NCBI GenBank assembly: GCA_045660065.1
Contig: JAZRDC010000026.1
Coordinates: 1 to 64,000 of the forward strand
Origin: RGIG2094 sp045660065
GTDB taxonomy: Bacteria > Bacillota > Clostridia > RGIG6154
Direction of reading: 5' to 3'
Length of the DNA: 64,000 nt
Part shown: positions 33,037 through 40,277 of the stretch, piece after piece
Numbering within the stretch: position 1 is the stretch's first letter
Layout: each line of letters opens with the position of its first letter
Position numbers and translations under genes: made by a program
Notes under the pieces: generated by a model
Seen by the model: only the letters and a program-made list of their open reading frames with translations
The model's database searches: none
What the model was told of the DNA's origin: nothing

Positions 33037-33044
33037 ACTATATG
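33037..33044 (-). promoter_or_regulatory. Candidate sigma-E -10 element for spoIIIA
   Basis: The minus strand reads CATATAGT about 28 bases before the spoIIIAA ATG, close to the sigma-E -10 consensus CATACAnT. The -35 region (GTTCTAAA, 14 bases upstream) is a poor match. spoIIIA operons are sigma-E dependent in Bacillus, which supports the call. Confidence 0.45.
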
Positions 33045-33071
33045 CTGCTTGTACAATTTTAGAACAAAAAA

Positions 33072-33094
33072 ATAACCGCCTGAAAAGCGGTTAT
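33072..33094 (-). terminator. Terminator after DUF4363/DUF421
   Basis: An 8-bp stem (ATAACCGC / GCGGTTAT) is followed on the minus strand by seven T residues. It overlaps the DUF4363 stop by one base and isolates this pair from spoIIIA. Confidence 0.88.
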
Positions 33095-33474
33095 CAAAAT
33101 ATATTTTCCAATGTGGGTTTTACACCTTCAACTGAGTAATTCAAAAGATATCTGAATTTATTTAAACTGCTCATAACCACTGGATCCCCAACTTCTTCAC
33201 CATAAGCCTTAATTTCCTGTATGCACTGTGCCATTTCCAATATTTGATCGTGGTCTTCAAATGCCATAAGCCAATTTTTTACTTCTTCAAAATTATCGCT
33301 TAACTTCTTAGTTGTTTGCTTTAATTTTTCCTTGTCATAGGTTTCAGCGTATTTTTGTATTTCAAAAGTTATCTGATATATTTCTTCTGCCTTTTTTTCA
33401 AGAATAAACTGATAAAAAATCACGCCAACCAAAACAAAACAAAAAAAGGAAATTGATATTATAAAACTTTTCAT
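33094..33474 (-). CDS. DUF4363 family protein
   Basis: A 126-residue protein with an N-terminal membrane helix (about 4-24) and a helical, charged domain (KKLSDNFEEVKNWLMAFEDHDQI). DUF4363 is of unknown function and usually sits next to a DUF421 gene, as here. It overlaps that gene's stop by ATGA. Confidence 0.8.
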   Translation of the reverse strand: MKSFIISISFFCFVLVGVIFYQFILEKKAEEIYQITFEIQKYAETYDKEKLKQTTKKLSDNFEEVKNWLMAFEDHDQILEMAQCIQEIKAYGEEVGDPVVMSSLNKFRYLLNYSVEGVKPTLENIF

Positions 33475-34142
33475 TTCTCCTCCTTTTTTTGCAGGAAATA
33501 TTCCTGTCCGTCCGAGGACATCAAAAATACATCCTTAAGTTTTGTTTTTTCTTTTTTTAGTATCTCTTCAACCCATTTATTGTTTTTCCCGATTTCTTGT
33601 AAATTTGTTGTTTCTACTATACCATCTTTAATGATATTTTTGTGCATAGTTGCATCTTTTACTTTCATATTCAAATCTTTTGGACTCAACGGTTTTAAAT
33701 GGGCTTTGGGGATAATACTGATTTCTCCGTTGGTTTCTAAAATAGCATATTCAATTTCACCAACTGATGTGTAACCGTTCATTCTTAATTCTTCGGACAA
33801 ATCGTCAATATTAACTCTTAATCTTTTTAATTCTTTAATATCAATTTTTCCTTTGTTTATAATAAGGCTTGCAGAGCCCGAGAGAATTTTTCTTACTTTT
33901 TCACTTTTCTGAGATAAAAATGACAGCACAATTTCTGCCGTCATAAGGGTGATTATTGGTATTATTCCGCTAAGTAAAGGCTTTCCGGTCGACTCCATCG
34001 GAACAGTTGCAATATCTGAAACCATTATCGCAAGAATCAGTTCGCTTGGTTGCAACTGTCCTATTTGTCTTTTCCCCATACATCTGAAAATTATTATAAT
34101 TGAAAAATATAATATCAGCGTTCTAATAAGTGAAATCAGCAA
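33471..34142 (-). CDS. DUF421 (YetF-like) membrane protein
   Basis: A 223-residue protein with three N-terminal helices, a conserved FRCMGKRQIGQLQPSELILAI region and a cytoplasmic domain containing DLSEELRMNGYTSVGEIEYAILETNGEIS. It matches the DUF421/YetF family, several of whose members are induced in sporulation. The start is TTG at 34142 with AAGGAG nine bases upstream. Its neighbours sigK and spoIIIA fit a sporulation setting. Confidence 0.85.
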   Translation of the reverse strand: MLISLIRTLILYFSIIIIFRCMGKRQIGQLQPSELILAIMVSDIATVPMESTGKPLLSGIIPIITLMTAEIVLSFLSQKSEKVRKILSGSASLIINKGKIDIKELKRLRVNIDDLSEELRMNGYTSVGEIEYAILETNGEISIIPKAHLKPLSPKDLNMKVKDATMHKNIIKDGIVETTNLQEIGKNNKWVEEILKKEKTKLKDVFLMSSDGQEYFLQKKEEK

Positions 34143-34184
34143 TCAAATACACTCCTTAAGAGGTATTATCTGCTATTTTAATTA

Positions 34185-34880
34185 TTAATATTCCTTATTT
34201 TCAAACTCTTTGCGCATTTTGCCAAGGGCCTTTTTCTCAATCCTTGAAACATAAGACCTTGATATTCCCAGGAGTTTTGCTATTTCCCTTTGAGTTTTTT
34301 CCGCATATCCTTCAAGTCCGTATCTGTACCTTATGACTGTTTTTTCTCTGTTTGTTAAAACATCCTCCAATATGCCATACATTTTTTTAATCTGCGCAGT
34401 AAGTTCCACCCGTTCGATAACATCTTCATCTTCCTGAGATACTATATCTAAAAAACTGATTTCATTGCCTTCTTTATCAATACCAATGGGTTCTTCAAGT
34501 GAAACTTCATTGGCAAATTTTTTACCGCCTCGTATAATCATCAGTATTTCATTTTCGATACATCTGGAAGCGTATGTCGCAAGTCTGATACCTTTTTCTG
34601 CATCAAAAGTATTTATTGCTTTAATCAGTCCGATTGTGCCTATAGAAATTAAATCATCTGCTTCTACATTGGCAGAGTTATACTTTTTGGCAATGTATGC
34701 AACAAGACGCAGATTTTTTTCAATCAAAGTATTTCTTGCAGACATATCGCCTGATTTCATTTTTTCAAGCTGTTCTTTTTCCTCCTTTGCGCTAAGTGGT
34801 TTCGGAAAAGAATTAGATGTGGAAACATACGACAGTAAAAAAAGCACCTGACTCATTACAGAGCCGAACAAAACAAACAT
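34185..34880 (-). CDS. sigK: RNA polymerase sporulation sigma factor SigK
   Basis: A 231-residue late mother-cell sigma factor. The N-terminal hydrophobic part (VLFLLSYVSTSNSFPKPLS) matches the SigK pro-sequence region. Region 2 has DLISIGTIGLIKAINTFDAEKGIRLATYASRCIENEI, and region 4 has REIAKLLGISRSYVSRIEKKAL. 'FPKPLS' with 'EEKEQLEKMKSGD' favours SigK over SigE. The gene is uninterrupted: no skin-type prophage splits it. ATG 34880 has AAAGGAGGAG upstream, partly in the loop of a small hairpin. Confidence 0.92.
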   Translation of the reverse strand: MFVLFGSVMSQVLFLLSYVSTSNSFPKPLSAKEEKEQLEKMKSGDMSARNTLIEKNLRLVAYIAKKYNSANVEADDLISIGTIGLIKAINTFDAEKGIRLATYASRCIENEILMIIRGGKKFANEVSLEEPIGIDKEGNEISFLDIVSQEDEDVIERVELTAQIKKMYGILEDVLTNREKTVIRYRYGLEGYAEKTQREIAKLLGISRSYVSRIEKKALGKMRKEFENKEY

Positions 34881-34904
34881 TATACTCCTCCTTTGTAGAG
34901 TATA
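34881..34904 (-). promoter_or_regulatory. Hairpin presenting the sigK ribosome site, with a sigma-E-like -10
   Basis: Immediately before the sigK ATG, TATACTC (34904-34898) pairs with GAGTATA (34887-34881). The 10-base loop holds AAAGGAG. The overlapping minus-strand CATATACT (34906-34899) resembles a sigma-E -10; the -35 is poor. The stem is short and A+T-rich. Confidence 0.4.
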
Positions 34905-34933
34905 TGTTTTTTATATTTTATTTTGCAAGTCCA

Positions 34934-34966
34934 TAAAAAAAGACTTTCCTCCAAAAAGGAAAGTCT
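34934..34966 (-). terminator. Terminator after the S1-domain gene
   Basis: A 9-bp stem (AGACTTTCC / GGAAAGTCT) followed on the minus strand by seven T residues, 7 bases past the stop. It separates the divIC cluster from sigK. Confidence 0.9.
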
Positions 34967-34972
34967 AAATAA

Positions 34973-35398
34973 TTAATAGTTTTGTCTTCTTGAACCGCAA
35001 CTTCCGCGTTTTGATTCAAAGTTACGTTTTAAAGTCTGTTGTCTTTCATCACTGTCTGATTTAAAACGGCTGATTTTATCTTCAAAAGAGAGATTTGCAG
35101 CAGAAGGTTTAGTAAACATTTCAACATCTGCAGGTCTTGATGCTTTTAAAGCAGCTTCTTCCTCCTGAACTTTTTTAATAGATAAACTAACCTTTCCGCC
35201 CGGAGCAACAGAAACAACCTTAACTTTAACGCTATCATTAACTTTAAGATGATCGTTGATATCCTTAACATAATCCATCGCTACTTCAGAAATATGTACA
35301 AGCCCTGTGATTTTTGTGCCATCAATCTGCACAAAAGCACCAAAATTAGTTATACCTGTAATCTTTCCGTTTAACACACTGCCTACTTCAAGCTGCAT
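34973..35398 (-). CDS. S1 domain RNA-binding protein (YabR-like)
   Basis: A 141-residue protein: an S1 domain over residues 1-75 (EVGSVLNGKITGITNFGAFVQI...GLVHISEVA) and a basic, Ser/Arg-rich tail. In Bacillus the similar gene yabR lies after divIC, as here. It probably binds RNA or ribosomes; the exact role is unknown. GGAGG precedes the ATG. Confidence 0.88.
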   Translation of the reverse strand: MQLEVGSVLNGKITGITNFGAFVQIDGTKITGLVHISEVAMDYVKDINDHLKVNDSVKVKVVSVAPGGKVSLSIKKVQEEEAALKASRPADVEMFTKPSAANLSFEDKISRFKSDSDERQQTLKRNFESKRGSCGSRRQNY

Positions 35399-35436
35399 AA
35401 AACTTAAATCCTCCTTGGTTTACCTTACACTTACAA

Positions 35437-35727
35437 TTATCTTGATGAGTCAACAAATAAGCGTTCATTCTCTTTAAGGAAACCTAACTTCTCACGCGCA
35501 ATTTTTTCTACGCGTTTGATTTCATTTTCTGTTTTCATTTCAGTTTCAATTTCCTTTTTAAGTTCATTCTGAACTTTGATTTCACTTCTTATTGTATCTG
35601 CTTTATCTGATAATTGACTAATAGTAACCTGCTGTTGTATTAAAACAACACAAAAATAAACTGCCAAAACCATAGGAAGAACTAAAAACATTAAACTCTT
35701 TTTTCCGGTTTTCGTTTTCTTCGACAC
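35437..35727 (-). CDS. divIC: Septum formation initiator DivIC/FtsB family
   Basis: A 96-residue bitopic protein: basic start, one helix (about 13-28), a coiled coil (TISQLSDKADTIRSEIKVQNEL...) and the C-terminal VEKIAREKLGFLKENERLF motif typical of FtsB/DivIC. It acts with FtsL and DivIB at the division septum. Its start overlaps the yabQ end by 37 bases. Confidence 0.9.
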   Translation of the reverse strand: MSKKTKTGKKSLMFLVLPMVLAVYFCVVLIQQQVTISQLSDKADTIRSEIKVQNELKKEIETEMKTENEIKRVEKIAREKLGFLKENERLFVDSSR

Positions 35728-36236
35728 GGCTTACGCTCCTTGCAAAATTTATTGCCTAAATACAAAATCCCTACATTACACTTTATTTTAAAACAAAATT
35801 GCTTAAATGTCAATGCTATTTTCGCTTTTTTTGATAAAAGTTTTTGTTTTATTTTTAAAAATGGCAAAATTATAATTCTGCAAAGAGAAATTACAGGATA
35901 CAACATTATTTTCAAAATATATTTTATTAATTTGTTTGTCCATATAAAAATTCTTACAACATATGCACTTAACAACCATCTGTAAATTACAAATGCTACT
36001 ATTGATGAAACCATCATATATCCTCTTATTTCCGCGCCGTTTAACTTTAAAATAAAACTAAATATAACAACTGATATTATTATATAATAAAAAATATCTT
36101 GCAAAACTAACTGCCTTGCTTTTACTATTTTCCCGAACCGTGCCGCCTTAAACAAATCAAAAATAATTCCGCAGATTATACCCAGCACAAAACAACTAAC
36201 CACTACATTTATTTCCAGGGTAACAGAATTGCTCAT
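35691..36236 (-). CDS. yabQ: Spore cortex biosynthesis protein YabQ
   Basis: A 181-residue membrane protein with about four helices. The family-like start reads VSCFVLGIICGIIFDLFKAAR and a basic C-terminal tail ends in RRKRKPEKR. YabQ is needed for cortex formation in Bacillus. It lies between yabP and divIC and overlaps divIC by 37 bases, an unusually long overlap. Confidence 0.9.
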   Translation of the reverse strand: MSNSVTLEINVVVSCFVLGIICGIIFDLFKAARFGKIVKARQLVLQDIFYYIIISVVIFSFILKLNGAEIRGYMMVSSIVAFVIYRWLLSAYVVRIFIWTNKLIKYILKIMLYPVISLCRIIILPFLKIKQKLLSKKAKIALTFKQFCFKIKCNVGILYLGNKFCKERKPCRRKRKPEKRV

Positions 36237-36250
36237 ATTTCATTTCCCCG

Positions 36251-36538
36251 CTACTTGAAAAGTTTTGCAAAAAAACCGCCCGAACTTTCCCCTTGTCCGT
36301 CATTATAAACAACAGAAAATACATAGCCTTCGATACTCATTTCGCCCTCATCCACGCTCAAAGTGTTAATATGCAGATTTTCGCCTTCCAATGTAATCAT
36401 TCCATCCGTTGTTTCGGCTATGATTTTTTCCTCGTCGAAAGATACAACATTTTCTACTCCTGAAATGCTGATTTTCTCTCTGTTTTCAATGATAATATTA
36501 TGCAGCACACTATCCTTTAAAAATTTCTTTTCTTCCAT
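36251..36538 (-). CDS. yabP: Sporulation protein YabP
   Basis: A 95-residue, beta-rich YabP/YqfC-family protein with ISGVENVVSFDEEKIIAETTDGMITLEGENL, the conserved core. It assembles at the forespore and supports spore maturation. Its ribosome site (AAAGGAG) is held in the 3' arm of a terminator-like hairpin. Confidence 0.93.
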   Translation of the reverse strand: MEEKKFLKDSVLHNIIIENREKISISGVENVVSFDEEKIIAETTDGMITLEGENLHINTLSVDEGEMSIEGYVFSVVYNDGQGESSGGFFAKLFK

Positions 36539-36543
36539 AAAAA

Positions 36544-36586
36544 AACTCCTTTGCCTTTTTTATAAATTGTATTTGGCAAAAGAGTT
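36544..36586 (-). promoter_or_regulatory. Terminator/SD hairpin before yabP with a promoter-like loop
   Basis: On the minus strand AACTCTTTTGCC (36586-36575) pairs with GGCAAAGGAGTT (36555-36544), a 12-bp stem with one G-U pair, followed by a T run that leads straight into the yabP ATG. The 3' arm contains the ribosome site AAAGGAG. The 19-base loop contains AATACAAT (36573-36566), close to a sigma-E -10 (CATACAnT), with GTAATAAA 14 bases upstream as a weak -35. A transcript starting from that -10 would begin in the loop and could not form the hairpin. Confidence 0.6.
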
Positions 36587-36596
36587 ATTTATTACA

Positions 36597-36842
36597 TTAA
36601 TCAAATTGTCTATACATAAGTGGTGCATCATCTTTGGTTACATGTTTATCATCAACTTTCAGGATTTCTGCCTTTACCACCTTATCACCCAAAGATATTG
36701 ACAATACATCACCGACTTTTACTTCAGCAGACGCTTTGACTACTTTATCGTTAATCATTATTCTTCCTTTATCACAGGCCTCATTAGCAACTGTGCGTCT
36801 TTTGATAAGTCTTGATACTTTTAAGAATTTATCTACTCGCAT
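36597..36842 (-). CDS. rqcP: S4-domain ribosome-quality-control protein RqcP (YabO)
   Basis: An 81-residue S4 RNA-binding protein (MRVDKFLKVSRLIKRRTVAN...GDVLSISLGDKVVKAEIL). RqcP acts with RqcH to add alanine tails to stalled nascent chains on 50S subunits. The ATG at 36842 has CGGAGGAG upstream; the longer start at 36881 falls in a terminator. Confidence 0.93.
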   Translation of the reverse strand: MRVDKFLKVSRLIKRRTVANEACDKGRIMINDKVVKASAEVKVGDVLSISLGDKVVKAEILKVDDKHVTKDDAPLMYRQFD

Positions 36843-36861
36843 TTTCTCCTCCGATTTATAC

Positions 36862-36895
36862 AAAAAAGACAGTCCGATCAAAAAATCGAACTGTC
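36862..36895 (-). terminator. Terminator between hup and rqcP
   Basis: An 11-bp stem (GACAGTTCGAT / ATCGGACTGTC, one G-U) followed on the minus strand by six T residues, 14 bases past the hup stop. rqcP expression would need read-through or an unseen promoter. Confidence 0.85.
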
Positions 36896-36908
36896 CTTCA
36901 GGGCTAAA

Positions 36909-37184
36909 TTATTTTATAGCATCTTTGAAAGCTTTACCAGCTTTGAATGCTGGAGCTTTAGAAGCTGGGATAGTGATTTCCTGTTTTGTACGAGGATTTC
37001 TACCCTTTCTTGCAGCTCTTGTCTTAACTTCAAATGTACCAAAGCCAACTAACTGTACTTTGTCATCTTTTGCTAATGCACCTTCAACGCTTTCAATAAA
37101 AGCAGCTAATGCTTTTTCAGCATCTTTCTTTGAAAGTTCAGCTTTTTCTGCGATAGCAGCGATAAGTTCTGTCTTATTCATCAT
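36909..37184 (-). CDS. hup: HU family DNA-binding protein
   Basis: A 91-residue HU/IHF-family nucleoid protein: MNKTELIAAIAEKAELSKKDAEKAL, VQLVGFGTFEVKTRAARKGRNPRT (DNA-binding arm) and the final FKAGKAFKDAI. ATG 37184 has GGGAGGTG upstream; a second ATG follows directly and could also be used. It sits in the slot ahead of rqcP, as in many clostridia, and has its own promoter and terminator. Confidence 0.97.
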   Translation of the reverse strand: MMNKTELIAAIAEKAELSKKDAEKALAAFIESVEGALAKDDKVQLVGFGTFEVKTRAARKGRNPRTKQEITIPASKAPAFKAGKAFKDAIK

Positions 37185-37263
37185 AAAACACCTCCCATTT
37201 TTTTATAATACAAATTGGAATATATAAAAGGCAAAAAGCCATTTTATCGAGTCCACATCAACT

Positions 37264-37292
37264 ATTATAAACAATTTTCAAACAATATTCAA
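37264..37292 (-). promoter_or_regulatory. Sigma-A-type promoter for hup
   Basis: Minus-strand TTGAAT (37292-37287), a 17-base spacer and perfect TATAAT (37269-37264), leaving a leader of about 75 bases. No obvious structure is seen in the leader. Confidence 0.8.
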
Positions 37293-37385
37293 GTGTTTTT
37301 TTTAATTTTTTCCATATTTTTTGTTATTTTCTTGTTTTTGACACTTTAATTTGCTTTTTATTGTCATTATTTACCAATATATTAG

Positions 37386-38975
37386 CTATTTTAAAAACAT
37401 TTTAAAGATTTTAGCTATTTTTTCACCGCATGGCATAGCCAAAACATCCTGTTTATTAACTGCTTTTAACACTAAAAGTAAAGCAAAATATACAATCGCT
37501 GACAATGCAATTGATGCAAGAAGCGAAACAGAATTTGACGATGTTATTCCAAGCACAAAATTATAACTTACATTTGCACATACACCCATTATTGCAACAG
37601 AAATTATTGTCTTAATTATAAAGCCAACACCATAGTTGGGGGCAAAATACTTATGTATTGCAATAAGATTTAATGTCGCAGTAGTAAGGTAACACAAAAC
37701 TGTGCCGATAGGTGCACCGTTAATGTTAATATTGATGTTACCCACCAGAACATAGTTGACAACTATTTTTACAAGTCCACCAATACACATATTAATTACA
37801 GGCACCCATACATTTCCCCTTGCCTGAATAATTGCATTTGCAACCATAACCACGCTTACAAATATAACGCCATAGGCTAAAATTTTAAGCAAAAGTTCTG
37901 CTCCTGTATCTGCAAAAGCAAGATTTAAAATAGGACCTGACAGAACTGACATTCCAACTGCACAAGGAAGTGCAATCAAAAGTGTAATTCTGATGGCAGT
38001 TTCAACTGTTTTGGTTGCAACAGCGTAATCTTTTTTAACCAATGCTACTGAAATAGCAGGAACTATACTTACCGCCAAAGATGCGATAATTGTCGGTGGA
38101 AGATTGAACATTGTTACAGCGTAACCTGAATAATAACCATACATTGTTGTTCTTGCATCTTCATCAAATCCAAGATCTGCAAGTTGTCGCATTATCATAG
38201 TTAAGTCAATCACACTTGCAAGTGTGAATACTGATGCTCCCAGAGTAATCGGAACTGCAAGTTTTATTAAATTTACTGCTATTGTTTTTGATTTTGTAGT
38301 TTGTTTTTCAGGTTTGCAGAGTTTTTTTACTTCTGGTCTTAATTTATACCAATAAAGCATTAAAAACAGTGCAGCAATAAATGTACCTGTTGAAACACCC
38401 AGTATTGCTCCTGATGCGGCATATTCAATGCCATAACTCAAAAACAGATAAGAAAGAAGCAGTCCTACAAACATTTTTCCACTTGCTTCAATTACTTCAG
38501 ATATTGCAGTAGGCATCATATTGCTCATACCCTGATAAAAGCCTCTGTAAGCACTCATCAAAGATACAAAGAACAAACTCGGCGCCATTGCCATCATTGC
38601 AATTCCCGCACTTGGTATTTTCAAAAATCCCGCAAAGGCATTTGCTCCAAACAAAAGGATACAAAATCCGAGGACACCTAAAATAAACAAAATAACTCTT
38701 GAAACTTTAAATATTTTTAGTGCTTCGTTATAATTTTCTTTTGCAATGCTTTCGCTGACCATTTTAGATATTGCAACAGGAAGCCCCGCTGTTGAAACAA
38801 TAAACAAAACATTATAAATTGTATACGATGAGTTGTAAATTCCGATACCATCAGGGCCTAAAATATAGCGCGTGAGCGGAATTTTATATATAGCACCTAT
38901 AATTTTAACAACAATATGCGCAATTGCTATAATGAGTGCTCCCTGTAAAAATCCTTGCTTTTTAACTTTTTCCAA
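37386..38975 (-). CDS. SpoVB/YabM family polysaccharide flippase
   Basis: A 529-residue MOP-superfamily transporter with about 14 helices. It starts QGALIIAIAHIVVKIIGAIYKIPLTRYIL and contains PVAISKMVSES and YRGFYQGMSNMMPTAISE, typical of the SpoVB/YabM/YtgP group. These move lipid-linked glycans across membranes, and some are needed for the spore cortex. The TTG start at 38975 has GGAGG nine bases upstream. The chromosomal slot (before hup-rqcP-yabP-yabQ-divIC) matches Bacillus yabM. It is distinct from the murJ at 13035-14564. Confidence 0.85.
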   Translation of the reverse strand: MEKVKKQGFLQGALIIAIAHIVVKIIGAIYKIPLTRYILGPDGIGIYNSSYTIYNVLFIVSTAGLPVAISKMVSESIAKENYNEALKIFKVSRVILFILGVLGFCILLFGANAFAGFLKIPSAGIAMMAMAPSLFFVSLMSAYRGFYQGMSNMMPTAISEVIEASGKMFVGLLLSYLFLSYGIEYAASGAILGVSTGTFIAALFLMLYWYKLRPEVKKLCKPEKQTTKSKTIAVNLIKLAVPITLGASVFTLASVIDLTMIMRQLADLGFDEDARTTMYGYYSGYAVTMFNLPPTIIASLAVSIVPAISVALVKKDYAVATKTVETAIRITLLIALPCAVGMSVLSGPILNLAFADTGAELLLKILAYGVIFVSVVMVANAIIQARGNVWVPVINMCIGGLVKIVVNYVLVGNINININGAPIGTVLCYLTTATLNLIAIHKYFAPNYGVGFIIKTIISVAIMGVCANVSYNFVLGITSSNSVSLLASIALSAIVYFALLLVLKAVNKQDVLAMPCGEKIAKIFKMFLK

Positions 38976-39005
38976 AGTCTCCGACCTCCAAATAATGTTA
39001 TTATA

Positions 39006-39034
39006 AGTATACCAAATTTCTACTTACAAATCAA
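39006..39034 (-). promoter_or_regulatory. Sigma-A-type promoter for the SpoVB-like gene
   Basis: Minus-strand TTGATT (39034-39029), a 17-base spacer and TATACT (39011-39006), about 31 bases before the TTG start. Confidence 0.75.
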
Positions 39035-39054
39035 TAGTTTTATAAACTTAGTTC

Positions 39055-39083
39055 TTGCATTTATTCAGTATATTTGATATAAT
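39055..39083 (+). promoter_or_regulatory. Sigma-A-type promoter for the Cys-rich protein
   Basis: TTGCAT (39055-39060), a 17-base spacer and perfect TATAAT (39078-39083). It is divergent from the SpoVB-like promoter, with 20 bases between the -35 elements. Confidence 0.8.
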
Positions 39084-39116
39084 AAGACGAATTCTAACAA
39101 ATTATGAGGTGTTACG

Positions 39117-39308
39117 ATGGAAAATATCAATGTTTGCAACACATGTGTATATGCTACTGTTTTAGTTACTGATGAAATACTTTGCTCTAAATATGGAGTT
39201 TTAAATTGCAACGATGCCTGCAAGCACTTTAAAGAAGATCTTACTAAAAAGCAGGTCAGAAAAAAAAGAACAGTAAAATTTAACAGTTTAGAAAATAACG
39301 CTAACTGA
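39117..39308 (+). CDS. Small Cys-rich protein, likely metal-binding
   Basis: A 63-residue protein with six Cys (CNTC near the start, then C22, C30 and C34 within LNCNDACKHF) and a basic tail (KKQVRKKRTVKF). It resembles small clostridial Cys proteins with a CxxC...C...C pattern, probably binding zinc or an Fe-S cluster. I know no function. GAGGTG precedes the ATG, and a good promoter lies upstream. Its last 8 bases overlap the end of gpr on the other strand. Confidence 0.75.
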   Translation: MENINVCNTCVYATVLVTDEILCSKYGVLNCNDACKHFKEDLTKKQVRKKRTVKFNSLENNAN

Positions 39309-40215
39309 TATAACTGTCAATTTCATCAATTTTTATATTGTGAAATGTTATATTTATCCCACTTGAAATAATACTTGCCATTTGTTTTGTAAGTCTATCT
39401 GTTTCTTTTGGTGTAACTGTAAACAAGGTGTTTTCACCTTGTTTTTTTTCACTTATTTTTTCTAAAATTTCATTTTTATTAATTATCCCCAGAGAATCAA
39501 CTGCATCATATGCAAGAGTGAGTGCATCGACTACCATTGGCACTCCAATTGAAATAACGGGAATTCCAAGTGATTTTTTTGTTATTTCTTTTCTGTGATT
39601 GCCTATGCCCGAACCCGGATTTATGCCTGTGTCTGACATCTGGATTGTTGTAGCAACTCTTTCTGTTTTTCTTGATGCTAATGCGTCAACAGCAATTACT
39701 GCATCGGGGTGAACTTTTTCACATATTCCTTTTATAACATCTGCGGTTTCCACCCCGGTTATCCCCATAACTCCTGGAACTGCTGCATATATCAGTCCAA
39801 GTTCTCCAAGGCTTTTAGGCGCAAGTTCTGCCAAATGACCTGTTACTATCAGTTTATCTACTGTCCACGGGCCTAACGCATCTGAGGTTATTAATCTGTT
39901 TCCAAGTCCTGCAACCAAAATTTTTTTCTTTTCAAATCCCGGTAAAAGTTTTTTTAATTCACTTTTGATAAGTTCAATTGCCTCTTTGTGATAGACATAT
40001 CCGTAATTCAAAAATTCGGGCATTTCTATGGTGATGTAATTTCCTACGGGTTTTCCGATAGCACTGCTTCCCTTTTCGTTTATCACCTTAACTTCTGTAA
40101 CAATTACATTTGTATATTCATAAGTTTTTGCTTCCACTCCGTCAATCTCGCTTGTGTTTCCTGCGTTTTCGTGATACATTTCTTTTGCTTCCAAAGCAAG
40201 GTCTGTTCTTAACAT
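39301..40215 (-). CDS. gpr: Spore germination protease GPR
   Basis: A 304-residue GPR, the aspartic-type protease that degrades small acid-soluble spore proteins at germination. Core motifs include ILVAGLGNRLITSDALGPWTVDKLIVTGHL, AVPGVMGITGVETADVIKG, and ALASRKTERVATTIQMSDTGINPGSGIGN. The short N-terminal pro-region (MLRTDLALEAKEMYHENAG) would be removed during autoprocessing. GAGGTG lies before the ATG. A plus-strand terminator for the opposing gene lies inside its 3' part. Confidence 0.95.
   Translation of the reverse strand: MLRTDLALEAKEMYHENAGNTSEIDGVEAKTYEYTNVIVTEVKVINEKGSSAIGKPVGNYITIEMPEFLNYGYVYHKEAIELIKSELKKLLPGFEKKKILVAGLGNRLITSDALGPWTVDKLIVTGHLAELAPKSLGELGLIYAAVPGVMGITGVETADVIKGICEKVHPDAVIAVDALASRKTERVATTIQMSDTGINPGSGIGNHRKEITKKSLGIPVISIGVPMVVDALTLAYDAVDSLGIINKNEILEKISEKKQGENTLFTVTPKETDRLTKQMASIISSGINITFHNIKIDEIDSYIS
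39422..39449 (+). terminator. Terminator for the Cys-rich gene, embedded in gpr
   Basis: AACAAGGTG / CACCTTGTT (9-bp perfect stem, TTTT loop) is followed by six further T residues on the plus strand. It lies 113 bases past the Cys-rich stop, within the gpr coding sequence, so the transcript would carry an antisense tail over gpr. Confidence 0.75.
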
Positions 40216-40230
40216 TAATTCACCTCAAAA

Positions 40231-40260
40231 AAAATAAAAGTATCCTAAAAAGGATACCTT
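40231..40260 (-). terminator. Terminator after ribF
   Basis: AAGGTATCCT / AGGATACTTT (10-bp with one mismatch, loop TTTTT-like) is followed on the minus strand by TTATTTTTTTT. It closes the rimP-ribF operon just before the gpr ribosome site. Confidence 0.85.
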
Positions 40261-40277
40261 TATTATAAAACAACCTA

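Noticed and set aside
34185..34880. Skin-type prophage insertion or SigE identity for the sigma factor
   Set aside because: The frame is continuous, and the FPKPLS pro-region and region 4 match SigK better than SigE.
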